Shown here piece after piece: positions 8,565-16,667 of a DNA stretch of 64,000 nucleotides (positions are counted from its first letter, which is position 1; each line of letters begins with the position of its first letter). Below the pieces are notes generated by a model, which was given only the letters and a program-made list of their open reading frames with translations, made no database searches and was not told where the DNA came from. Both the position numbers and the translations under genes were made by a program. The DNA is from Streptomyces canus (lineage in GTDB: Bacteria; Actinomycetota; Actinomycetes; Streptomycetales; Streptomycetaceae): NCBI RefSeq assembly GCF_001514145.1, contig NZ_KQ948656.1, positions 1 through 64,000 of the forward strand. Reading direction: 5' to 3'.

Positions 8565-8895
8565 CCCGCAAGCGGATCCTGCACATATTCGAGCCCGTGG
8601 AACTGCAGGCGTGTGCGCCCGAATTCCGCGACTGCCGGTACCTGGCTGTGCAGATCTAGCTGAAGGATCAGAGTCACCCTACGAGCCAGGTGGCATACAG
8701 GATCAAGGGAGGGCTGACGGCCTTTCCGTGCCGAGGCCGAACGGGGCGGGGTGAGTGATCCCGAGCTGCTGGCCCGACTGCTGATCCTGGTCTTGATGGC
8801 GCCAGTGCCCGCGCGGGGATCGGCGCCGACTGCACCTGACCGGGCTCATCGCGCCCACTGTGGCCGCCCTGCTAGATGGGGCAGGCATGCGCTGA
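8565..8895 (+). pseudogene. TetR gene remnant, copy of 14800-15126
   Basis: This stretch aligns base by base with the 3' half of the intact TetR gene at 14545, for example CTGCCGGTACCTGGCTGTGC and GGCCGAACGGGGCGGGG. It has an in-frame TAG near 8657 and several small indels that break the frame. The 5' half containing the DNA-binding domain is absent or unrecognisable. It precedes the opposite-strand TetR remnant and the intact SDR gene, in the same order as at 14.5-15.7 kb. Confidence 0.8.
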
Positions 8896-8949
8896 CGCAT
8901 CGCCTTTCCGGGCAGGTTCGGTGACTGATGTGTTCTCCGAGCTGATGCC

Positions 8950-9510
8950 CGTCTCAGGTAACCGGCACGGCCCGAGCCGCTTGATGCCCTGGCTCCCCGG
9001 TACTCGGGGCAAAGCCCGATGATCGTAAGGGAATTGATGAGCAGCCGGGCGCGGGGGAGGCTGTGGTCTTGTCGGCATTGGTGCCCAGCGGCAGGGCTTG
9101 GTCATGGTGCCCGGGAACCTCATCCGGCTGGCCCGGACGCTCGCCGATCTGGTCATTGCCCCGTGCGTTGGCGGCTGTCACGACGGCGTACCCCTGCATC
9201 TGCATATGGAGCGCTTCGGGGTGTGCCGAGATCGGCCGCGTAACCGATCGCCATTGGGCTGCCCGTGGCGCGGGAGGCCCGCTCGTGCCCCTCATCCTTG
9301 CCTTTTGCCCACGCTCTCGAACGCTGAGCAGGCGTCTTCCGTGCTCCGCGTCAAGGCGGCGGCGACGATCGCCTTCTCGCCCGGGAGGAGTCGGAAGAGG
9401 TACGGCTGCGTGACACCGACCCGCTTGGCAATCGCCTCGGCAGAGGTGCCGTAGCGGCCCTTGAGCGCGAACTCGCGATCGCAGCGCGATGGCGCTCCCA
9501 CATCTCTCAT
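8950..9510 (-). pseudogene. TetR-family regulator remnant (minus strand)
   Basis: The minus strand contains REFALKGRYGTSAEAIAKRV then GVTQPYLFRLLPGEKAIVAA, a clear TetR DNA-binding domain, and after frame changes HMQMQGYAVVTAANARG with GNDQIGE, the matching ligand-domain segment. Frame changes near 9295 and after 9110 break the gene. The C-terminal half has a second copy at 15205-15512. Probably an autoregulator of the original block, now dead. Confidence 0.72.
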
Positions 9511-9618
9511 GCCTGCTCATCCGGTGCGTGCCGCCATGCCGGCGGGCGCCGGTCAGCTCCACCTGAAGCCGGCCGGCGGCGCGGCCCGGGATCAGTTCCG
9601 TGCTTGAGCTTGCGCAAT

Positions 9619-9669
9619 GTAAACCGATCACTTTACAGTGAGGGCCAAGGGGAAACCGGCCGGTTTCCC
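9619..9669. promoter_or_regulatory. Paired palindromic operator upstream of SDR gene
   Basis: GGGAAACCGGCCGGTTTCCC at 9650-9669 is a perfect 20-bp palindrome. GTAAACCGATCACTTTAC at 9619-9636 is a degenerate first site. The core matches sites at 947-982, 12815-12859 and 14503-14516. It lies 22 bp before the SDR start, a position suited to repression. Confidence 0.72.
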
Positions 9670-9690
9670 AGATGGCTTCGGGAGTGCATG

Positions 9691-10503
9691 ATGACGACAA
9701 ATCGGCCGGTTGCCCTGGTGACGGGCGCCTCCTCCGGCATCGGGAAGGAAACCGCGCTCGCGCTGGTCGCGGCGGGTTTCGAGGTGGCCGGCACGGGCCG
9801 TGACACCTCGCGGGTCGCCCCGCTGGGCGGGGTGACGCTCTTCGACCTCGACGTGGTCAGTGACAAGTCGGTCACCGCGGTGGTCCAGCAGGTGATCGAC
9901 CGGTTCGGGCGGATCGACGTCCTGGTCAACAACGCCGGCATCGGCTCGATCGGCGCGGCCGAGGAGACCTCCCTCGCGCAGGCCCAGGGCGTCTTCGACA
10001 TCAACGTCTTCGGGGTCATGCGCATGGTGAAGGAGGTCCTTCCGCACATGCGCGCCCGGGGGCGCGGACGCATCATCAACCTCTCGTCCGTGCAGGGCTT
10101 CATCCCCGCTCCCTACATGGCGGTCTACGGCGCGTCCAAGCACGCCATCGAGGGCTACTCCCAGTCCCTGGACCACGAGGTCCGGCAGTACGGCGTCCGC
10201 TCGCTCCTGGTCGAACCCGCCTACACCAACACCGGGTTCGAGGCCAACAGCGCCAAGCCCGACACCCCCCTGCAGACCTACGCCGACCAGCGGCACATCT
10301 TCGACCGCCTGATGGCGGAGGCGATCAAGAGCGGTGACGACCCCGCCGTGGTCGCCAAGGCGATCGTCACGGCCGCCACCGGCAAGAAGCCGAAACTGCG
10401 CTACGCCGCCGGCCCCACGGCCGGACGCGCACGCCTACTCCGCTTCGTTCCCGCCTGGGTCCTGGACAAGCAGATCCGCACGATGAACAAGCTGGCCGGC
10501 TGA
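9691..10503 (+). CDS. Short-chain dehydrogenase/reductase
   Basis: 270 residues of a classical SDR: GASSGIGKE at residue 13, NNAGIG near 86, catalytic serine in NLSSVQGF and Y-x3-K in YMAVYGASKHAIEG. The second of two tandem ATG codons (9691) is chosen because GGGAG is 7 bases before it. The C-terminal tail (LRYAAGPTAGRARLLRFVPA, then DKQIRTMNKL) is conserved in decayed copies at 15518-15722 and 17840-18018. It is followed 66 bp later by a SnoaL-like gene. A palindromic operator pair lies directly upstream, so it is probably controlled by the TetR protein encoded at 14545. Confidence 0.88.
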   Translation: MTTNRPVALVTGASSGIGKETALALVAAGFEVAGTGRDTSRVAPLGGVTLFDLDVVSDKSVTAVVQQVIDRFGRIDVLVNNAGIGSIGAAEETSLAQAQGVFDINVFGVMRMVKEVLPHMRARGRGRIINLSSVQGFIPAPYMAVYGASKHAIEGYSQSLDHEVRQYGVRSLLVEPAYTNTGFEANSAKPDTPLQTYADQRHIFDRLMAEAIKSGDDPAVVAKAIVTAATGKKPKLRYAAGPTAGRARLLRFVPAWVLDKQIRTMNKLAG

Positions 10504-10569
10504 CACCCCACCACCCGCGCATCCCGCCACCCACAAACCCGTTCGTGCCGTTGATACCGGGAGAGACCC

Positions 10570-11082
10570 ATGTCCGAGACGCTGCACTCCGCCGCCGCCA
10601 CCGTGGCGAGCTGGCGCTCCGCCGAGGAACACGGTGACGTCGACGCCGCGGTCGCGTGTCTGAGCCCGGACGTCGTGCTCAGCTCGCCGCTCACCGACCA
10701 GTTCCGCTTCGAGGGATCTGACCAGCTGCGTGACTTCCTGACCGTGGCGTTCGCGGTGGTCAAGGACGTCCGCTACCACACCCAGACCGGCGAGGGCGAC
10801 GCGTACGCCCTGGTCTACCGGGCGCGGGTGGGGTCCCAGTCGTTCGAGGAGGTGCAGATGCTGCGGCTCGACGACCAAGCACGCATCACGGAGATCACGC
10901 TCTTCGGGCGTCCGATGCCGGCCCTCACCGCCCTGATGCACCTCATGGGGCCGGAGCTCGCCCGCCAACAGGGCCGCCGGGGCCTTGCGACGCTCATGAG
11001 CGTCAGCACCATACCGATACACGCGATGGTCTCCTCGGGGGACCGCAGCATGGTCGCGAAGACCCGCCCGACAGCCCGGTAG
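10570..11082 (+). CDS. SnoaL/NTF2-like protein
   Basis: 170 residues. The start (SWRSAEEHGDVDAAVACLSPDVVLSSPL region) followed by FRFEGSDQLRDFL and VQMLRLDDQARITEITLFGRP has the helix-then-curved-sheet pattern of the SnoaL/NTF2 superfamily, whose members are small cone-shaped isomerases, cyclases or binding proteins. Start ATG has GGGAGAG upstream. It lies in one transcription unit with the SDR gene. The last 30 residues are not typical of the fold. A frameshifted second copy lies at 18069. Reaction unknown. Confidence 0.78.
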   Translation: MSETLHSAAATVASWRSAEEHGDVDAAVACLSPDVVLSSPLTDQFRFEGSDQLRDFLTVAFAVVKDVRYHTQTGEGDAYALVYRARVGSQSFEEVQMLRLDDQARITEITLFGRPMPALTALMHLMGPELARQQGRRGLATLMSVSTIPIHAMVSSGDRSMVAKTRPTAR

Positions 11083-11381
11083 ACCTGAGAGCACCAGGTC
11101 CACCGGCCGTTTGGCCCCGTTCCCCTTCCAGGAGTTGGCGGCAGCCGCAGGCGATGTCCCCGGCAGACAGCTTCAGGTCGCAGGAACGCACGAGGTATCT
11201 GCCGTCCAGGTGGGCTCCGGCGCGCCCTGACCCCACCGGCGAAGCCGACTCCCGAGAGCGGCTGCTGGAGGCACCGTCCCTCACCGGCCACGGGAACGTC
11301 CGGCCAATCCCCCCCCCGCACCGAAGTGATGCGGCAACTCGCCGCGCCTTCCAGCAACTTGACCCAGTAGGAGACGCTCCC
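11083..11381. other. Intergenic, no gene recognised
   Basis: About 300 bp between the SnoaL-like gene and the secreted protein gene. The frame is open on the plus strand but there is no Shine-Dalgarno site or recognisable protein. AGGAGA near its end serves the next gene. Confidence 0.4.
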
Positions 11382-12539
11382 ATGAAGCGACGTACGTTCC
11401 TTACGGCGACCACCGCGTCGCTGGCCGCCACCCAACTCGCCGGACCCGCCTACGCCTCCGCCTCCCCCTCCGGTTCAACAGCCGGTCGCTACGAGGTAGT
11501 TGCCCGCTTCTGGGGTGCGATGCCGACGGGTGTCACCGTCTCGCGCCGAGGCCGCATCTTCGTCAACTTCCCCCGCTGGGGCGACGACGTCCCCTTCACC
11601 GTCGCCGAACTGCGCGGCGGGAAACCGGTGGCCTACCCCGACGCCGAGGTGAACCGCCAGGACGCCTCCGACCTGGCCGGGCACCTCCAGTCGGTGCAGA
11701 GCGTCGTCGTCGACGGGGCCGACCGGCTGTGGATTCTCGACACCGGAAGCCCGCTGTTCGCCGGATCCTCCTACGGCGGTCCCAAGCTCGTGGCGGTCGA
11801 CCTGCGCACCGACCGCATCGTACAGAAGATCCTCCTCCCGCCCGAGGTGGCGCCGTCGAACAGCTACCCCAACGACGCGCGCTTCGACCTGCGGCGCGGC
11901 GCCGAGGGCATGGCCTTCATCACCGACTCGGGCGGCTCGAACGGCATCATCGTGGTCGACCTCGCCACGGGCCGCTCCTGGCGGCGACTGACCGGGCACC
12001 CCTCGGCACTCCCGGACCCGGACTTCGTTCCGGTCATCGATGGCCAGCCCTTCATGGTCCGCCCCGCAGGCGGCGAGCCCACCTCTTACGAGACCGGCTC
12101 CGACGGCATCGCTCTCAGCGCCGACGGCACGCGCCTCTACTACTGCCCGCTCTCCAGCCGCCGACTGCACAGCGTCTCCACCGACGCCCTCGCCGACCCC
12201 GACGCCACGGACACCGAGGTGGCAGCGACGGTCGAGGACCACGGGTTCAAGCCGATGGCCGACGGCCTGGAGAGCGACGACAAGGGACGGCTCTACGGCG
12301 GCGACCTGGAACACAACGCCATCTGGCGCAGAAGCCCGAACGGCACCTACCGCACCCTCGCCCAGGGCACCGACCTGAACTGGATCGACACCCTGTCCAT
12401 CGCCTCGGACCGGCACCTGTACGCCACCGCCAACCAGCTCGACCGGCTGGCGCCCTTCCACGAGGGCCAGGACCTGCGCCGCAAGCCCTATCTCCTGGTC
12501 CGCCTGCCGATCGACGCCGGCCCGGTCAGGCTCGTGTGA
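11382..12539 (+). CDS. Secreted major-royal-jelly/yellow-type beta-propeller protein
   Basis: 385 residues from an ATG with AGGAGA upstream. The N terminus MKRRTFLTATTASLAATQLA has twin arginines, a hydrophobic stretch and an AYASA cleavage site, so it is probably Tat-exported. The mature part matches the MRJP/yellow family of six-bladed propellers: VARFWGAMPTGVTVSRRGRI, SVVVDGADRLWILDTG, GSDGIALSADGTRLYYCPLS, and KGRLYGGDLEHNAIWR. Bacterial members are related in fold to gluconolactonases and strictosidine synthases. It follows the SDR and SnoaL genes on the same strand and may share their promoter. Substrate unknown. Confidence 0.82.
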   Translation: MKRRTFLTATTASLAATQLAGPAYASASPSGSTAGRYEVVARFWGAMPTGVTVSRRGRIFVNFPRWGDDVPFTVAELRGGKPVAYPDAEVNRQDASDLAGHLQSVQSVVVDGADRLWILDTGSPLFAGSSYGGPKLVAVDLRTDRIVQKILLPPEVAPSNSYPNDARFDLRRGAEGMAFITDSGGSNGIIVVDLATGRSWRRLTGHPSALPDPDFVPVIDGQPFMVRPAGGEPTSYETGSDGIALSADGTRLYYCPLSSRRLHSVSTDALADPDATDTEVAATVEDHGFKPMADGLESDDKGRLYGGDLEHNAIWRRSPNGTYRTLAQGTDLNWIDTLSIASDRHLYATANQLDRLAPFHEGQDLRRKPYLLVRLPIDAGPVRLV

Positions 12540-12613
12540 CCTCGCCGGCCCGCGTCGGGCGGCCGCCTGGTCGCCGTCCCGGTGCGCACCCCAGCAGTGC
12601 AGCGGTCGACCCC

Positions 12614-12650
12614 GCCCCGGGCGCTGCCCCGGGCGCTGCCCCGGGCGCGG
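12614..12650. repeat. 12-bp tandem repeat
   Basis: About three copies of GCCCCGGGCGCT lie in the gap after the propeller gene. No coding role is apparent. It may be a slippage-prone tract in a 480-bp gene-poor stretch (12540-13019). Confidence 0.7.
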
Positions 12651-12814
12651 ACCCAGTCGAGGCAGGGCTTGCCGGTGTAGTGCGCTGCAGGGCTTGCGCG
12701 ACCTGAAGTGAGCCGCTCCCCTCACGGTTCGAAGCGACTCGATGACCAGGAGTGGCGTCGGCACGCGGCTTCGCGGCGCTGCTGGGAGACGGGCCAGCGC
12801 CTCGACTTGGAATC

Positions 12815-12859
12815 CGTAAACCGGTCGGTTTACTGATGGGTCTGAAACCGGCCGGTTTC
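12815..12859. promoter_or_regulatory. Paired palindromic operator upstream of DUF3533 gene
   Basis: GTAAACCGGTCGGTTTAC (12815-12832, 8-bp arms) and TGAAACCGGCCGGTTTCA (12842-12859, perfect 18-bp palindrome) have centres 27 bp apart. They share the ACCG-RY-CGGT core with three other sites in the window. The gene starts about 160 bp downstream. Confidence 0.72.
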
Positions 12860-13019
12860 ATCAGCCGGAGTCCCGGCTGGGGTGCTGAATTCGCACCTCC
12901 GGTTCCGCGTCGCGGCCGTGCGTGCGTGCCGGGATCGAACGTTCCGAGGGTCGCCGGCCCGCAAAAAGCTGTCCGGCCTTCTCCGTCTATGAGTGTGTTG
13001 TCCGAGACCGGAGTAAGTC

Positions 13020-14318
13020 ATGAGTGGGATTCACCCGTTCCGCGTCCTGCGTGCCAAACCCCTGTGGATCGCCAACGGCGTCATCACCGGCGTACTCGCG
13101 CTGCTGTTCACCGTGTTCTACGTCGGGGCCAACATCGATCCCGTCGATCACATGAAGAACTTGCCCGTCGGCCTGGTCAACGCCGACAAGGGGGCCGCCG
13201 TCGGCGGCGAGCAGGTCAACCTGGGGGCTCGGATCACCGAGTCGATCAAGAAGTCCACCGCGAGCGGGGACAAGATCGACTGGAAGGTGATGGACGAGAA
13301 GGAGATGAAGGAGGAACTCGGCAAGGGCAAGCTGTACGGCGCGCTCGTAGTCCCCGCCGACTTCACCTCCGCCACCACCGCACTCACCAGCGCCTCGACC
13401 ACCGGGACCCCGACCCGTCCGACACTGACGGTGCTGACCAACCAGTCCGCCGGCAGCGTGGGCTCTAGCCTGGCCCGGACCGCGACGACGCAGGCGGCCG
13501 AAAGCGCCTCGCTGCAGGTGGGCAGGGAACTCACGGCCCAGGGCGGGACCGGGCAGGCGAAGCTGCCCGCCGCGGCACGCCTCCTGCTCGCCGACCCTGC
13601 CGCCGTCACCGTCGAGGACGGCCATCCCCTCGATGCGCACAGCGGCCTGGGCCTGACAGCGTTCTACTACGCGCTCGTCCTCGTGGTCTGCGGCATGCTC
13701 TCCGCCAACGTCATCAGCGGCCAGGTCGACCACGCCCTCGGCTACACCCACAACGACATGGGCCCGCTGCGCCTGCATCGCCCGCTGATCCGGGCGACCC
13801 GGGTGCAGACCCTCGCCATCAGCAGCACTCTCATGGCCGGTCTGTCGCTGCTGATGGGGAGCCTGGTCATGGCGGGCGCGGTCGGCCTCATGGGAATGCA
13901 CGCCGCCCATCTGCCACTGCTGTGGCTGTACTCGGTGTGCGCCATCGCCGTCTCCGGGATCGGTGCGCTCACCCTGCTCGCCGTCTTCGGCACGCCCGGC
14001 ATGCTGGTGGTCACGCTGGTCTTCATCGGGATGGCGGTGCCGACGGCCAACGCCACCACTCCCCTCCAGGCCCTGCCCGGCTTCTACCGCTTCCTGGCGG
14101 AGTTCGAACCGCTGCGGCAGATCACCGGCGGCATCCGCTCCATCCTTTACTACGACGCCCAGGCCGACGCCGGCCTGACCCGGGGCTGGGTCATGATGGC
14201 CGTCGGCCTCGCGGCAGCCGCCCTCTTCGGCTTCGGCGTGCTCGGGTGGTACGACCGCAAGGGGCTCCATCGCATCCCCGCCGAGACGGAGCCCGAGAAG
14301 ACCGCTGCCCCGGCGTAG
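13020..14318 (+). CDS. DUF3533/YhgE-Pip-type membrane protein (ABC-2 permease-like)
   Basis: 432 residues with one N-terminal membrane segment (ANGVITGVLALLFTVFYVGA), a large extracytoplasmic domain (about residues 45-210: LPVGLVNADKGAAVGGEQVN, then KLYGALVVPADFT), and four to five C-terminal segments ending near residue 415. This layout, with the 'VNADKGA' and 'ALVVPADF' elements, is that of YhgE/Pip and DUF3533 proteins, related to ABC-2 export permeases. No ATPase gene adjoins. GGAG precedes the ATG. The operator pair upstream suggests co-regulation with the SDR gene, perhaps as an exporter of the same compound. Confidence 0.82.
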   Translation: MSGIHPFRVLRAKPLWIANGVITGVLALLFTVFYVGANIDPVDHMKNLPVGLVNADKGAAVGGEQVNLGARITESIKKSTASGDKIDWKVMDEKEMKEELGKGKLYGALVVPADFTSATTALTSASTTGTPTRPTLTVLTNQSAGSVGSSLARTATTQAAESASLQVGRELTAQGGTGQAKLPAAARLLLADPAAVTVEDGHPLDAHSGLGLTAFYYALVLVVCGMLSANVISGQVDHALGYTHNDMGPLRLHRPLIRATRVQTLAISSTLMAGLSLLMGSLVMAGAVGLMGMHAAHLPLLWLYSVCAIAVSGIGALTLLAVFGTPGMLVVTLVFIGMAVPTANATTPLQALPGFYRFLAEFEPLRQITGGIRSILYYDAQADAGLTRGWVMMAVGLAAAALFGFGVLGWYDRKGLHRIPAETEPEKTAAPA

Positions 14319-14502
14319 CGGAACGCGGCTCACCCAGGACGGGGCCATTGCGCGGAGTGGCCCCGGTGTGCGTCGCCCCCGTGGGGACGAGAGGCGCGCA
14401 CCATCAGGGCTCGGCGACGGTCTCTCCCCCAAGACCGTCGCCGCCTCTCAGTGGCCTTCAGACGTCCGCCCGACGGCGGGCGCCTCCCCCGACCCCCCAT
14501 GG

Positions 14503-14516
14503 AAACCGATCGGTCT
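14503..14516. promoter_or_regulatory. Single operator upstream of TetR gene
   Basis: AAACCGATCGGTCT contains the palindromic core ACCGATCGGT at 14505-14514. It lies about 30 bp before the TetR start at 14545 and matches the paired sites elsewhere in the window, which points to autoregulation by this TetR protein. Confidence 0.65.
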
Positions 14517-14544
14517 GTTGCGTTCGATTGGAGTTAACCTCGGC

Positions 14545-15126
14545 ATGACTACCAAAGTGAAGCAAAGCCCCCGGGAGCGGCTGCTGGAGGCGGCGGCCAC
14601 GCTCACCTACCGCAACGGCGTCGGCATCGGCATCGGCATCGGCGTCGAGGCGCTGTGCAAGGCGGCGGGAGTGTCGAAGCGCTCCATGTACCAGCTGTTC
14701 GAGAGCAAGGACGAACTGCTGGCGGCAAGCCTGAAAGAACGTGCCGCTGCCTTCGTGGCAAAGGCCCTGCCCCCGGCGGACGATGGCCGCTCCCCCCGCG
14801 AGCGGATCCTGTACGTCTTCGAGCGGGTGGAGTCGCTGGCAGGTGCGCCCCACTTCCGGGGCTGCCGGTACCTGGCTGTGCAGATCGAGCTCAAGGACCA
14901 GAGTCACCCCGCGAGCCGGACGGCCCACCAGATCAAAGCGAACCTGACGGCCTTTTTCCACGCCGAGGCCGAACGGGGCGGGGCGAGCGACCCCGACCTG
15001 CTGGCCCGGCAGCTCATCCTGGTCTTCGACGGCGCCAGCGCCAGCGCGGGGATCGGCGCCGACAACCTGACCGGGCTCATCGCACCCACGGTGACCACCC
15101 TGCTCGATGCGGCAGACATGCACTGA
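14545..15126 (+). CDS. TetR-family regulator, probable controller of the ACCG-RY-CGGT regulon
   Basis: 193 residues. The DNA-binding domain is LLEAAATLTYRNGVGIGIGI then VEALCKAAGVSKRSMYQLFE with SKDELL. The GIGIGIG stretch comes from a tandem GGCATC repeat (14627-14645) and lengthens the usual loop before helix 2, which is unusual. The C-terminal region RYLAVQIELKDQSHPASRTA is a standard TetR ligand domain. GGAG lies 12 bases before the ATG, longer than ideal. A matching operator lies just upstream. A decayed second copy of its 3' half is at 8565-8895. Its likely targets are the SDR, DUF3533 and DUF1330 genes. Confidence 0.85.
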   Translation: MTTKVKQSPRERLLEAAATLTYRNGVGIGIGIGVEALCKAAGVSKRSMYQLFESKDELLAASLKERAAAFVAKALPPADDGRSPRERILYVFERVESLAGAPHFRGCRYLAVQIELKDQSHPASRTAHQIKANLTAFFHAEAERGGASDPDLLARQLILVFDGASASAGIGADNLTGLIAPTVTTLLDAADMH

Positions 15127-15204
15127 TCCGCCCCGTCGTCGCGCCGGATCGGCGACCGAAACACTCTTTCGGATTGATGCCCGACTCCGGCGGCCGGAGC
15201 AGCG

Positions 15205-15512
15205 CCCACGGCCCCGCTTCCCCGCTTTCCCGCAATCGGCGGGAAGCCCGATGGCCATAAGAGTGCTGCCGATCATGCCGCGAGCAAAGAAGCCCTGTGG
15301 TCGCATGGACATCGGCACCCAGCGACAGGTGCACGGTTTCCCACGGTCTCATCCAGCCGGACGGACGAGCTCGCCCGTCCGGTCATCGCCCTCTGCCTCA
15401 GCGGCCGCGACGACGGCGTATCCCTGCATCTGCACCAGGAGCGTTTCGGGGCGCGCCGAGATCAGCCGCGCGTACGCGCCCGCCATGACGCCCAGGGCCT
15501 GCTCGCTGCCCT
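15205..15512 (-). pseudogene. TetR-family regulator 3' remnant (minus strand)
   Basis: The minus strand reads ALGVMAGAYARLISARPETL then LVQMQGYAVVAAAEAEGDDR with TGELVRPAG, a stop, then, in another frame, FFARGMIGSTLMAIGLPADC. This is the ligand-domain half of the same TetR subfamily as the remnant at 8950-9510. The DNA-binding half is missing, replaced by an SDR 3' fragment on the other strand. Confidence 0.68.
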
Positions 15513-15517
15513 TCACC

Positions 15518-15722
15518 GTCGACCGCGTGATGGCGGAGGCGATCAGAGACGGTGACGCCCCCGCCCCCGCCACCGTCGCCAAGACGATCGTCGCGGCGGC
15601 CACCGACGCCAAACCGAAGCCGCGCTACACCGCCAGCCCCACGGCCGGACGCGCGCGCATACTGCGCCGCGTCGCCCCCGCCCAGGTTTTCGACAAGCAG
15701 ATCCGCAAGATGAACTCGAAGG
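15518..15722 (+). pseudogene. SDR 3' fragment, copy of the gene at 9691
   Basis: The frame reads FTVDRVMAEAIRDGDAPAPA then TVAKTIVAAATDAKPKPRYT with ASPTAGRARILRRVAPAQVF and DKQIRKMNSKG. It aligns with the last 65 residues of the intact SDR at 9691-10503. There is no catalytic domain, so it is a relic of a duplicated block. Confidence 0.8.
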
Positions 15723-15724
15723 GG

Positions 15725-15895
15725 CGCGATCAGTTTTCGTCGCAGAGGCGGGCAAGTCCCGAACCCCCCATCACTACTAGGAGTACGGGGGCTTTCCCGC
15801 GCGACACAGAAGGGCAGCACACGCGGATTCCCGCGACCTCAGTCTTCACCCGAGCGCCGGAAGTGCGTTCTTCACAGTCAGTTGAGGGGCGCGAC
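15725..15895. repeat. Leader repeat shared with 970-1262
   Basis: Segments such as GATTCCCGCGACCTCA and GAAGTGCGTTCTTCA, and a decayed operator half (GATCAGTTTTCG), match the leader of the DUF1330 gene. No protein is encoded. Confidence 0.5.
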
Positions 15896-15982
15896 TGGCA
15901 GCCCAAAAACAACGCTAACCGCTGCGGCCATTGGTCCCGGTTCGCGTCGAAGATGCGGGGGGGGGTGATCTTCAGCTGGGGG

Positions 15983-16585
15983 TCAGTTCGGGGCCGGCGG
16001 GATGGCCTGGTCGATCAGCATTTCCGCGACTTCGTGGGCGTCGCGGAAGGGCTGGGTGTCATTGAGTGAGGTGGACAGCGCGCGGGCTCCGTCGAACAGC
16101 AGCGCCAGGCGGCGGGCGAGGGTTTCCGGGTCGGGGGCGCCTGCTTCGGCGGCAAGCCCAGCCAGGCGGTGGGTGAATGCTTGTTTGTGCTGTTGGACCA
16201 GTTCCGCCACCTCGGGCATGGTGCCTGCACCCTCGACGACGGCGTTGTGGAACACGCATCCGCGATATACCGCGTCCGGGCTGGTCGGGGGTTCGCGGAA
16301 CAAGGCGAGCAGGCGTTGCCGCGGATCGACGTCGTCGCGGGTCAGTTGCGCCACGGCGGGCACCGGCGGCTCGGCCCTGAAGCGTCCCAGATAGGCGGCG
16401 ACGATGGCCTCCTTGCTGGGGAAGTGCTGGTACAGGGTGCGGCTGGACACGTGGGCCACCTCAGCGAGCCGGGCGACGCCGGTGGCGTGAATGCCGTCTC
16501 GGGAGAACAGTTCCGCCGCGGCGCGCAGGATGCGCTCCCGTGCGCCACGTCCACCCCGGTGGATCGTCTCGGTGCTGGTCACCAC
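15983..16585 (-). CDS. TetR-family transcriptional regulator
   Basis: 200 residues starting with tandem GTG codons (16585/16582). The DNA-binding domain reads ILRAAAELFSRDGIHATGVA then RLAEVAHVSSRTLYQHFPSK with EAIVAAYL, and the C-terminal region RGCVFHNAVVEGAG is the TetR_C pattern common in regulators of oxidoreductases. It is divergent from the aldo-keto reductase gene at 16668, with two AAGTA-N12-TACTT sites between them, so it probably represses both. Unrelated in sequence to the TetR at 14545. Confidence 0.87.
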   Translation of the reverse strand: MVTSTETIHRGGRGARERILRAAAELFSRDGIHATGVARLAEVAHVSSRTLYQHFPSKEAIVAAYLGRFRAEPPVPAVAQLTRDDVDPRQRLLALFREPPTSPDAVYRGCVFHNAVVEGAGTMPEVAELVQQHKQAFTHRLAGLAAEAGAPDPETLARRLALLFDGARALSTSLNDTQPFRDAHEVAEMLIDQAIPPAPN

Positions 16586-16587
16586 TC

Positions 16588-16654
16588 AAGTATAGCGGCC
16601 GCTTTACTTCGGGTCGGTCGTCGGCTACGGTCAAGTACCGTGATCGCTTTACTT
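16588..16654. promoter_or_regulatory. Two 22-bp operators between TetR and aldo-keto reductase genes
   Basis: Sites at 16588-16609 and 16633-16654 both have the form AAGTA-N12-TACTT. The first is a near-perfect palindrome around AGCGGCCGCT with one mismatched pair; the second is degenerate in the centre. One site overlaps the TetR promoter and the other the reductase promoter. Confidence 0.68.
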
Positions 16655-16667
16655 TGGAGGCGGCGTC

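Noticed and set aside
11475..12764. A 429-codon antisense frame over the royal-jelly-type gene
   Set aside because: No recognisable domain or ribosome-binding site; the plus-strand gene has a Tat signal and family motifs.
12987..14432. A 481-codon antisense frame over the DUF3533 gene
   Set aside because: Glycine/arginine/aspartate-rich with no family pattern. It is a shadow of the membrane protein gene.
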